NCBI GenBank assembly: GCA_946626015.1
Contig: CAMOTT010000114.1
Coordinates: 1-6,488, forward strand
DNA from: an uncultured Clostridia bacterium
GTDB taxonomy: Bacteria; Bacillota; Clostridia; Oscillospirales; Acutalibacteraceae
Direction: 5' to 3'
Length of the DNA: 6,488 bases
Each line of letters opens with the position of its first letter. The first letter of the stretch is position 1. Positions 1-4,936 of this stretch are shown piece after piece. Below the pieces are notes generated by a model. The model made no database searches. It saw only the letters and a program-made list of their open reading frames with translations, and was not told where the DNA came from. A program made the position numbers and the translations under genes.

Positions 1-399
1 TTCAACAAGAGCCTTGATGCCGCTGGGGAAGGTCACCAGATCGCCCTGGAGCTTGCCGGCGCCTGTCCTCAAAGAGGATTGCCAGCAATCGTCGATGTTC
101 AGATATACATAGCCCGCATCCGCAAGGCCGCTTGCCTTGAGAGCCTCGGCGATCTCAATGATAAGATTCTCATCGATCTTGTTGCGGAAGGTATTCCAGC
201 TTGACCAGCCCATGGGGGGCGTAAGAGCCACGCCATTGTCATATTTGCCATCCGTGGGAACGGTGAGTTTTACTGATTTGACCAGATTTTTACCCGTAGA
301 TTTTACGTTTATCCTTTTGTTTTTTATTGCTGAAATTACTGCCGCTGAGCCTGCCGCAACAGCGGAAATGCCTGCGAGCTTTATCAAAAACGAAGCCAT
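1..399 (-). CDS. GH27 alpha-galactosidase (melibiase), N-terminal part
   Basis: Partial gene; its 3' end lies beyond the left edge. The 133 visible residues begin with a hydrophobic stretch (about residues 3-25) after a short start, then a basic segment (KNKR), which suggests a membrane anchor or a poorly cleaved signal peptide and therefore action outside the cytoplasm. The catalytic barrel starts near residue 57 with ALTPPMGWSSWN (residues 58-69), the hallmark opening of family GH27. It continues with YVYLNIDDCW (97-106), whose paired Asp (103-104) match the substrate-binding DD of human alpha-galactosidase A, followed by GKLQGD and FPSGIKAL. Family members hydrolyse terminal alpha-galactosides in oligosaccharides or glycans. 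The catalytic Asp residues lie further downstream and cannot be checked. The ATG at 399 is preceded by a perfect AGGAGG (406-411) at a 6-nt distance. GH27 also includes alpha-N-acetylgalactosaminidases and isomalto-dextranases, so the exact substrate is uncertain; the family call is firm. Confidence 0.9.
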   Translation of the reverse strand, partial: MASFLIKLAGISAVAAGSAAVISAIKNKRINVKSTGKNLVKSVKLTVPTDGKYDNGVALTPPMGWSSWNTFRNKIDENLIIEIAEALKASGLADAGYVYLNIDDCWQSSLRTGAGKLQGDLVTFPSGIKALVE

Positions 400-440
400 G
401 ATTATCCTCCTGTTCAAAAGTCAGACTGGATTTTGCCGCC

Positions 441-460
441 GGGAATATTATACTATACCC
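441..460. repeat. 20-bp imperfect palindrome over the GH27 -10 box, possible operator
   Basis: The 20 bases beginning GGGAATATTA and ending TATACCC match their own reverse complement at 16 of 20 positions, with GGG and CCC at the ends. The -10 box of the GH27 promoter sits inside it. A dimeric repressor bound here would block RNA polymerase, which fits a sugar-hydrolase gene. AT-rich promoter cores are partly self-complementary by chance, so the operator role is only a possibility. Confidence 0.3.
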
Positions 461-476
461 TTCAGCAAAAAGTAAA
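447..476 (-). promoter_or_regulatory. Sigma-A type promoter for the GH27 gene
   Basis: Read on the minus strand, a perfect -10 box TATAAT (447-452) lies 18 bp from a -35-like TTTACT (471-476, four of six matches to TTGACA). Transcription would start near 440, leaving a leader of about 40 nt that holds the AGGAGG. A promoter here means the galactosidase need not depend on read-through from the cyclophilin gene upstream. Confidence 0.65.
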
Positions 477-508
477 GACATTTTGTAAACATTATAGAAA
501 GATTTGCG

Positions 509-1138
509 TCACGCGGCCGCTTTCACCGAGATCTGCTCAACGGTCTTCATTACCACGGGCGTCACCGGGGAGGAAAGTCTTCCGCTCAGGTCGTAGGTCC
601 TTTCAATTTGCAGGAAGCCGTCCACGACCTCCATGCCCTCCACCACCGAGCCGAACGCCGCGTAATTTCCGTCCAGATGCTCCTGCCTGGCGTAGCAGAT
701 AAAGAACTGGCAGCTGGCCGAGTTGTTGTCGTCGCTGCGCCTTGCCATGGATACGGTGCCCCTCTTGTGTTCAAGGGTGTTGCGCGTGAAGCCGTTACTG
801 GCAAATTCGCCTTTTATGGTAGTTGTGCCGCCGTTCGGAGAGCCATCGGGGGAACCGCCCTGAGCCATAAAGCCATCGATTATCCTGTGGAAGGTAAGGC
901 CGTTATAAAAGCCCTCGTTGACAAGCTTGAGGAAGTTTGCCACGGTCTCCGGGGCATATTCCGGGTAAAGCTCTATTGTGAACGACTGCCCGTCCTCCAT
1001 AGTCACCTTGACCATGGGGTGATCAAGCGAGCCCTCCGGGGCCGACGCCGTGTCGGTCGGGGTCTCCTTTTTTCCGCAGGCCGCGAAGGCAAAAACAATC
1101 GCCAATATAAGTGTTAATGAAATCAGTTTCTTAGTCAT
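509..1138 (-). CDS. Cyclophilin-type peptidyl-prolyl cis-trans isomerase, lipoprotein
   Basis: A 209-residue cyclophilin that isomerises Xaa-Pro bonds, here placed outside the membrane. Residues 1-20 form a lipoprotein signal peptide ending FAAC, with Cys21 the expected lipidated residue (Phe at -3 is a slightly loose lipobox). A Lys/Thr/Ser/Pro linker (22-40) leads to the catalytic domain (about 41-205). Active-site residues align with human CypA: FHRIIDGFMAQGG gives Arg85, Phe90 and Gln93 (R55, F60, Q63), and CQFFI gives Gln144 and Phe146 (Q111, F113). The CypA Trp121 position is His154 in EHLDG, as in many bacterial cyclophilins, which usually lowers cyclosporin affinity. I chose the ATG at 1138, not the in-frame ATG at 1165, because a GGAGGA site (1145-1150) sits at the right distance and the lipoprotein signal then starts MTKK. 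It lies 23 nt after the DUF4430 gene, probably in one operon. Likely clients are secreted proteins folding at the cell surface. Confidence 0.94.
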   Translation of the reverse strand: MTKKLISLTLILAIVFAFAACGKKETPTDTASAPEGSLDHPMVKVTMEDGQSFTIELYPEYAPETVANFLKLVNEGFYNGLTFHRIIDGFMAQGGSPDGSPNGGTTTIKGEFASNGFTRNTLEHKRGTVSMARRSDDNNSASCQFFICYARQEHLDGNYAAFGSVVEGMEVVDGFLQIERTYDLSGRLSSPVTPVVMKTVEQISVKAAA

Positions 1139-1161
1139 TATTTCTCCTCCGATTCTTAATA

Positions 1162-1581
1162 TCAATATCCCGTTTTTAGTTCAAGTTCAAAATTATCCCC
1201 GTCGGCGATCTTGACCGCGTCCGCTCCGGTGGCCACGGCTTCGCCGTCCTTTGTGATGCACCACCATTCGCTTTTGCTCTCGTCCGCCTTGATACCGGCA
1301 ACGGTTTTGATATACAGGCCGTACTGCCCGTTTTCGCCCTCGGCTATTTTTTCGTCAATAAGCACCTCGCCGAGATACTGCTTTTCGGTTTTGACCTTAT
1401 AGGTCTTTTTGTCATGTTCCGGGGCAAAGACCTGGATAACAATGTTTTTGACCGATGTGTCCGGGTTTTTCTTCATCTCGTTTTTTTGAACGAAAATGAT
1501 AGTCATACCGGCTATCAGGGACACAATAGCTATTACCATACAAACAATGATCGCTGCGTTGCTTTTATCGGCTTTTTTCAA
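1162..1581 (-). CDS. DUF4430-like membrane-anchored protein, TTG start
   Basis: A 139-residue protein with a short basic N-terminus (MKKADK), one membrane helix at about residues 9-31, a charged linker, and an extracytoplasmic domain (about 47-138). The domain resembles DUF4430, the beta-grasp fold also found at the C-terminus of transcobalamin. Features seen are YLGEVL, GLYIKTVAGI, paired Trp at 106-107 (SEWWCIT) and a closing GAD...IADGDNFELEL. Known relatives are cell-surface or secreted proteins, often of unknown role, sometimes beside cobalamin or other ECF transporters; ligand binding is not shown by the sequence. No in-frame ATG precedes the helix; the first Met (residue 15) lies inside it. 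The TTG at 1579-1581 with a purine-rich GGGGGGAG just upstream (1586-1593) is therefore the best start, and an in-frame stop at 1627-1629 limits other choices. The cyclophilin follows 23 nt downstream. The family call rests on motif resemblance only. Confidence 0.75.
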   Translation of the reverse strand: MKKADKSNAAIIVCMVIAIVSLIAGMTIIFVQKNEMKKNPDTSVKNIVIQVFAPEHDKKTYKVKTEKQYLGEVLIDEKIAEGENGQYGLYIKTVAGIKADESKSEWWCITKDGEAVATGADAVKIADGDNFELELKTGY

Positions 1582-1585
1582 ATAT

Positions 1586-1593
1586 CTCCCCCC
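1586..1593 (-). promoter_or_regulatory. Ribosome binding site deciding the TTG start
   Basis: The minus strand reads GGGGGGAG, then ATAT, then TTG. The six-G tract is not the usual AGGAGG, and the spacing is short (4 nt), so initiation may be modest. It is the only ribosome-binding-like sequence that would give the protein its whole membrane helix. Confidence 0.55.
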
Positions 1594-1620
1594 AAAAGAA
1601 CATTTTCGGTAACATTTGTT

Positions 1621-1649
1621 ATTGTATCACAAACGCCGCTTTAAAACAA
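1621..1649 (-). promoter_or_regulatory. Probable promoter of the DUF4430-cyclophilin unit
   Basis: On the minus strand TTGTTT (1644-1649) is followed after exactly 17 bp by TACAAT (1621-1626, five of six matches to TATAAT). The predicted start near 1614 leaves a leader of about 33 nt before the TTG codon. The -35 box matches only three positions. Confidence 0.5.
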
Positions 1650-1665
1650 TGATTTATTTCTCAAA

Positions 1666-1679
1666 GTTTATTTGTAAAC
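1666..1679. repeat. Inverted repeat GTTTA-N4-TAAAC in the divergent promoter region
   Basis: Two perfect 5-bp arms flank TTTG. The element lies upstream of the minus-strand -35 box and about 50 bp upstream of the plus-strand TTGACA, a position from which one regulator could act on both promoters. Its right half, TTTGTAAAC, also occurs at 482-490 upstream of the GH27 promoter. Both sites lie in AT-rich DNA, so chance is a real alternative. Confidence 0.25.
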
Positions 1680-1730
1680 GAAAAAGCGCCGAAAACAATC
1701 ACAAAAAATTACAAAACAGTGACGATATCA

Positions 1731-1771
1731 TTGACAAAAGCCGGAAATAGATATAGGATATAATATATAAT
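1731..1771 (+). promoter_or_regulatory. Promoter region of the InlB-repeat gene
   Basis: A perfect -35 box TTGACA (1731-1736) is followed at 17 bp by TAGGAT (1754-1759, four of six matches). Two perfect TATAAT boxes follow at 1759-1764 and 1766-1771, but their spacing to TTGACA (22 and 29 bp) is too long for normal use with it. The exact -10 box is therefore unresolved, but a sigma-A promoter here is likely. Confidence 0.6.
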
Positions 1772-1781
1772 ATTTTTAAAG

Positions 1782-1790
1782 AAAGGTGAT
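1782..1790 (+). promoter_or_regulatory. Ribosome binding site deciding the ATG at 1795
   Basis: AAAGGTGAT carries the GGTGAT that pairs with the 16S rRNA 3' end and sits 4 nt before ATG 1795. The in-frame GTG at 1786 lies inside this site and so cannot be the start it serves. Confidence 0.75.
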
Positions 1791-1794
1791 TTCT

Positions 1795-2709
1795 ATGAAA
1801 TCCGGCAAAAAACTTCTCTCTTTACTGATGGCGGCGCTTATGCTTATGAGCTGCTTCGCCTGCCTGACCTTCGCCGCCTCGGCGAAAAACGCCCCCGACT
1901 CAAAAGTAAAAGTTACTTTTGAGTACAACGGCGGCACCGGTCTTACATCCAGCAAAACCGTAACCGTAGGCGAACCCTACGGCACTCTCCCCAGCCCCAC
2001 CAAGTACGGGTACGACTTCAACGGCTGGTGGATCAACAGCTTCCGGGATGAAATAACCAAGGATACCATAGTCAGAGAAGAAGAAGATCATACCCTGTAT
2101 GCTCATTGGAAGGGCAAGCTGGTAACGATCAAATTCGACCCCAACGGCGGCTCCGTCAATCCCAACACCAAGGACGTCCGCTACGGCGACGCTTACGGCT
2201 CACTGCCCACCCCCACCCGTGGAGACTACACCTTCCTCGGCTGGTACACCGCCAAAATCGGAGGCTCCCTTATCGACTCCGGAACAACGGTCAACGTCCT
2301 CTCCACCCAGACGCTCTACGCCCGTTGGCAGGAGAAAAGCGTCCTTACTCCCACCATTGTTATCAAGAACTACACCGAGACAAAGAAGATCGACTACCGC
2401 ACCACTATAACCTTCACCGCCCAGACCACTAACGCTCCCTCCGGCTCTGAGGTACACTGGTTCGTAGACGGCAAGGACACCGCCACAGGCAATCAGTTCA
2501 CCAAGAAAGACGCCAAGAGCAGCTTCACCGTACAGGCAAAGCTCATGCTCGGCAAAACCACGCTTGCAACCTCCATGACCGAAAACGTAAAGGTCAACTC
2601 AGGCATCTTTGCAAGGATAGCCGCTTTCTTCCGCTCGATTTTCGGCTCTCTCCCCAAGGTAACGCAGGGCTTCTTTGATCCCGTTGTATTTGTGGATCAG
2701 TGCAAATAA
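1795..2709 (+). CDS. Secreted protein with two InlB-type (Flg_new) repeats
   Basis: A 304-residue exported protein. A signal peptide covers about residues 1-30: basic KSGKK, a long hydrophobic core, and a likely cut after AASA. Two Listeria-Bacteroides repeats (Flg_new, InlB B-repeat type) follow at about 38-105 and 109-178. They share the pattern V-x-F-x-x-NGG, YG-x-LP-x-PT, F-x-GW and TLYA-x-W, here YNGG/PNGG, GTLPSPT/GSLPTPT, FNGWW/FLGWY and LYAHW/LYARW. Residues about 183-268 look like an all-beta, Ig-like domain (VHWFVDGKD, then FTVQAKLMLG). The tail (270-291) is a short amphipathic helix, IFARIAAFFRSIFGSLP. No LPXTG, S-layer or cell-wall-binding domain is visible, so the protein is either free or held by its tail. 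Such repeats usually act in adhesion or protein contact at the surface, but function here is unknown. The gene is monocistronic, between its own promoter and a terminator. Confidence 0.87.
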   Translation: MKSGKKLLSLLMAALMLMSCFACLTFAASAKNAPDSKVKVTFEYNGGTGLTSSKTVTVGEPYGTLPSPTKYGYDFNGWWINSFRDEITKDTIVREEEDHTLYAHWKGKLVTIKFDPNGGSVNPNTKDVRYGDAYGSLPTPTRGDYTFLGWYTAKIGGSLIDSGTTVNVLSTQTLYARWQEKSVLTPTIVIKNYTETKKIDYRTTITFTAQTTNAPSGSEVHWFVDGKDTATGNQFTKKDAKSSFTVQAKLMLGKTTLATSMTENVKVNSGIFARIAAFFRSIFGSLPKVTQGFFDPVVFVDQCK

Positions 2710-2723
2710 CAGGTTTTTATACA

Positions 2724-2759
2724 AGCGGCTCTGGATGATCTCCCGGGCTGCTTTTTTTC
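2724..2759 (+). terminator. Intrinsic terminator after the InlB-repeat gene
   Basis: AGCGGCTCTGG (2724-2734) pairs with CCGGGCTGCT (2743-2752), allowing two G-T pairs and one bulged T, around an 8-nt loop. Seven T residues (2752-2758) follow. The hairpin begins 14 nt after the stop codon and separates this gene from the operon downstream. Confidence 0.8.
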
Positions 2760-2792
2760 TGCTTTTTATGACAGCAAAAGCGTTTAAAATTA

Positions 2793-2821
2793 TTGACAAA
2801 AATTGAGATTGGATATATAAT
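2793..2821 (+). promoter_or_regulatory. Perfect consensus promoter of the aldolase operon
   Basis: TTGACA (2793-2798) and TATAAT (2816-2821) are both perfect and exactly 17 bp apart. A second TATAAT lies at 2827-2832, within a direct repeat of GGATATA, but has no matching -35 box. Transcription should start near 2828, giving a leader of about 57 nt. A full consensus suggests strong basal transcription unless a regulator or the leader limits expression. Confidence 0.85.
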
Positions 2822-2842
2822 TTGGATATAATAATTAGGTAA

Positions 2843-2881
2843 GTATGTCCGCAAGCAAGTAAACAGGTCAGGACGGAATAC
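2843..2881 (+). promoter_or_regulatory. Leader hairpin that could mask the ribosome binding site
   Basis: GTATGTCC (2843-2850) can pair with GGAC (2871-2874) and ATAC (2878-2881), with GGA (2875-2877) bulged out and a loop of about 20 nt. The 3' arm includes the only Shine-Dalgarno-like stretch (AGGACGGA) before the ATG at 2885. No known riboswitch class was recognised, and the stem is short, so a regulatory role is tentative. Confidence 0.3.
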
Positions 2882-2884
2882 GTT

Positions 2885-3721
2885 ATGGCACTTGAATTAT
2901 TTTATATAACAAACCGTAAATCAACGGCCCTCATAGCTGAAAAATACGGCGTAAACAGAATATGGGTAGACCTGGAAACTATGGGCAAAGAGCTTCGGCA
3001 GCCCGGGAACACCGTCAAATCCCGTCACAAGATATCCGACATTGCCGAGATAAAACCCGCCCTGTCCCGGGCTAAGCTCATCGTCAGGGTAAACCCCTGG
3101 AACGAAGGCTCAGCTCAGGAGATTAATTCCGTTATCGACGCCGGGGCGGATATAGTCATGCTCCCCATGTGGAAAACCGTCAAAGAGGCTGAGCTCTTCC
3201 TTGAGGCTGTGGGCGGCAGAGCAAGAACCAACCTGCTCCTTGAAACAAAAGAGGCAGTGGACTGCATCGACGATGTGCTTAAGCTCGACTTTGACGAGAT
3301 CCATATCGGGCTCAACGACCTTCACCTGTCCTATGGGCTGACCTTTATGTTTGAGCTGCTCTCCAACGGCACGGTGGAAAACCTCTGCCGAAAATTCAAG
3401 GACGCCGGAGTGCCCTACGGGTTTGGCGGCATCGCCAAGCTGGGGGACGGTCTGCTGCCGGCTGAAAAGATCGTCATGGAGCACTACCGTCTGGGCTCAA
3501 CTATGACTATACTTTCAAGGACGTTTTGCGACAACGCCAAATACGACAGCCCGGAGGAAATCGACCGAGTATTCAGGATAAATATGAAGGCTCTGCGCGA
3601 GTACGAAAGCTCCCTTGCCAACGCCACGGAGGAGGATTTTCTCAGCAACAAAGAGGACGTGGCCCGGTGCGTGGCAAACGTGGTGGCAGAGCTGAAAAAG
3701 GCGGGGAAAAATGTTCACTGA
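2885..3721 (+). CDS. CitE/HpcH-type aldolase-lyase family protein
   Basis: A 278-residue cytoplasmic (beta/alpha)8-barrel protein of the HpcH/HpaI aldolase / citrate lyase beta family, whose members make or break carbon-carbon bonds of 2-oxo or hydroxy acids, or of their CoA esters, with a divalent metal. Visible motifs are IWVDLE (26-31), like the DLED of CitE; LIVRVNPW (65-72) with the substrate-binding Arg68; GADIVMLPMW (87-96), where the family often has LPK; LLLETKEAV (117-125) with metal ligand Glu120; and IHIGLNDL (139-146) with metal ligand Asp145. The EHAP-type catalytic His motif of HpaI is not obvious, so it is nearer to CitE-like members. Length is usual for the family. The last 60 residues are helical and charged. 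ATG 2885 has only a weak site (AGGACGGA), about 8 nt away. It is the first gene of the operon, overlapping the PLP enzyme by 11 nt. Aldolase or lyase is probable; the substrate is unknown. Confidence 0.83.
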   Translation: MALELFYITNRKSTALIAEKYGVNRIWVDLETMGKELRQPGNTVKSRHKISDIAEIKPALSRAKLIVRVNPWNEGSAQEINSVIDAGADIVMLPMWKTVKEAELFLEAVGGRARTNLLLETKEAVDCIDDVLKLDFDEIHIGLNDLHLSYGLTFMFELLSNGTVENLCRKFKDAGVPYGFGGIAKLGDGLLPAEKIVMEHYRLGSTMTILSRTFCDNAKYDSPEEIDRVFRINMKALREYESSLANATEEDFLSNKEDVARCVANVVAELKKAGKNVH

Positions 3722-4922
3722 TCTGACCAAAGAAATGATCGCCGGGCTGAAGGAGCGATTCGGCGAGGCGTATTATATCCTCGACTCCCGTCAGTTCAGG
3801 CAAAACTACCTTGAGCTGAAGGACGCCTTTGCAGGCGTATATCCCCGGTTCAACATTGCTTATTCATACAAGACAAACTACATCCCCAGGCTCTGCGGCA
3901 TCGTAAACGAGCTTGGCGGTTTTGCGGAGGTCGTCTCCGAAATGGAGCTGGAGCTTGCCCTGCGCACAGGCGTGGAGCCCGGCAGGATCATCTGGAACGG
4001 CCCGGTAAAAGCTCCCCTCGCGGTCGAAAAGTTCCTCCTCAGCGGCGGAACGGTAAACATAGACTCCCTTGAGGAAGCACAGAGCATCAAAGAAGCGGCT
4101 CAGCGGAATCCCGGCGCCACGTTTCGCTTGGGGATCCGCTGCAATTTTGATATCGGAGACGGTAAAGTCTCCCGGTTCGGGCTGGACACGGAGGGCGACG
4201 ACTTCAAAAAGGCAACGGAGCTTATCCTGAGCACGCCCAACGCGCGGCTTGTAAACCTGCACTGCCACTTTGCCTGCCGCAGCCTTGAGGGTTGGCCGGC
4301 CAGAGCAAAGGGCATTATCGAACTAATGGACAAAACGGGTTTTATCCCCGAAACGGTTGACCTGGGCGGCGGCATATTCGGTAAAATGCCGGAGAGCCTT
4401 AAGGAACAATTCTCAGTGAACATTCCGGCATACGCTGACTACGCCCGGGCGGCGGCAGCTCCTTTCAGGGAAAGGTTCGGCGGATCAGGCCCCTGCCTGC
4501 TGGCAGAACCCGGCTCCGCTCTGGTGGGAGACTGTATGAAGTTACTGGGTACCGTAAAATCCATCAAAAACATTCGCGGCAAATATTTTGCCACTTTGCT
4601 GGCGAGCCAAAAGAACATCAGTATGTCCGGGGTAAATCCCCCCATTGAGGTCATCGGCATGGGCGGCGTTCAACAGGAATACAAAGACCTTGACATGGCA
4701 GGTTACACCTGCATAGAAAACGATATTCTTTACAAGAATTACAGCGGCCCGCTGGCTGTGGGCGACGCTGTGCTGTTCGGCAACTGCGGCTCATACTCCG
4801 TTGTGATGAAGCCCCCCTTCATTCTGCCGAACTTTCCGATAATCGACATTTCCGGCGCCGAAGCCGAGCTGATAAAAGAAGCGGAAACCTTTGAGGATAT
4901 TTTTCACACATTTATTTTTTGA
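3711..4922 (+). CDS. Fold-type III PLP decarboxylase-like enzyme (LysA/ODC superfamily)
   Basis: A 403-residue cytoplasmic enzyme with the N-terminal PLP barrel (about 20-270) and C-terminal beta domain (about 271-395) of the diaminopimelate/ornithine decarboxylase superfamily. Lys54 in YSYKTNY is the PLP lysine. VSRFGL (153-158) matches the usual S-KFG-hydrophobic stretch, VDLGGG (216-221) the glycine loop, and AEPGS (265-269) the EPGR loop. TCIENDIL (333-340) supplies Cys334 and Asp338, equal to the catalytic CES-x-D set given across the dimer, and GSY (360-362) the closing Tyr. Two phosphate-binding spots differ: HFACRS (186-191) replaces H-x-GS, and Ser269 replaces the Arg of EPGR. It is therefore not a standard LysA; family members also include carboxynorspermidine and siderophore-precursor (SbnH/PvsE-type) decarboxylases. 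The retained Cys and Asp argue for decarboxylation over racemisation. Its ATG lies in the end of the aldolase gene after GGCGGGG. The substrate is unknown, perhaps an amino acid made by the neighbouring enzymes. Confidence 0.85.
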   Translation: MFTDLTKEMIAGLKERFGEAYYILDSRQFRQNYLELKDAFAGVYPRFNIAYSYKTNYIPRLCGIVNELGGFAEVVSEMELELALRTGVEPGRIIWNGPVKAPLAVEKFLLSGGTVNIDSLEEAQSIKEAAQRNPGATFRLGIRCNFDIGDGKVSRFGLDTEGDDFKKATELILSTPNARLVNLHCHFACRSLEGWPARAKGIIELMDKTGFIPETVDLGGGIFGKMPESLKEQFSVNIPAYADYARAAAAPFRERFGGSGPCLLAEPGSALVGDCMKLLGTVKSIKNIRGKYFATLLASQKNISMSGVNPPIEVIGMGGVQQEYKDLDMAGYTCIENDILYKNYSGPLAVGDAVLFGNCGSYSVVMKPPFILPNFPIIDISGAEAELIKEAETFEDIFHTFIF

Positions 4923-4936
4923 AAGCGGGTAGGTCA

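Noticed and set aside
137..475. Plus-strand open frame of 112 codons at the left end
   Set aside because: The opposite strand encodes the unmistakable GH27 start with a perfect ribosome site and promoter.
491..500. A further TATAAT (minus strand) just after the cyclophilin stop
   Set aside because: No -35 box lies at a suitable distance upstream; the box at 447-452 is better placed.
608..1117. Plus-strand open frame of 169 codons
   Set aside because: It lies wholly opposite the cyclophilin gene, has no ribosome site or family motif, and arises from GC-rich codon use on the other strand.
2106..2457. Several open frames in both directions inside the InlB-repeat gene
   Set aside because: They are low-complexity shadows (Arg/Pro/Ser- or Gly-rich) of the repeat region, without start signals.
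2885..3721. PEP mutase, which would have meant a phosphonate pathway
   Set aside because: The EDK...NS motif of PEP mutase is absent, while the ET and ND metal-ligand motifs fit the HpcH/CitE family; no phosphonopyruvate decarboxylase is nearby.
3711..4922. Housekeeping diaminopimelate decarboxylase (lysA)
   Set aside because: EPGR and H-x-GS are replaced, and the neighbours are not lysine-pathway genes.
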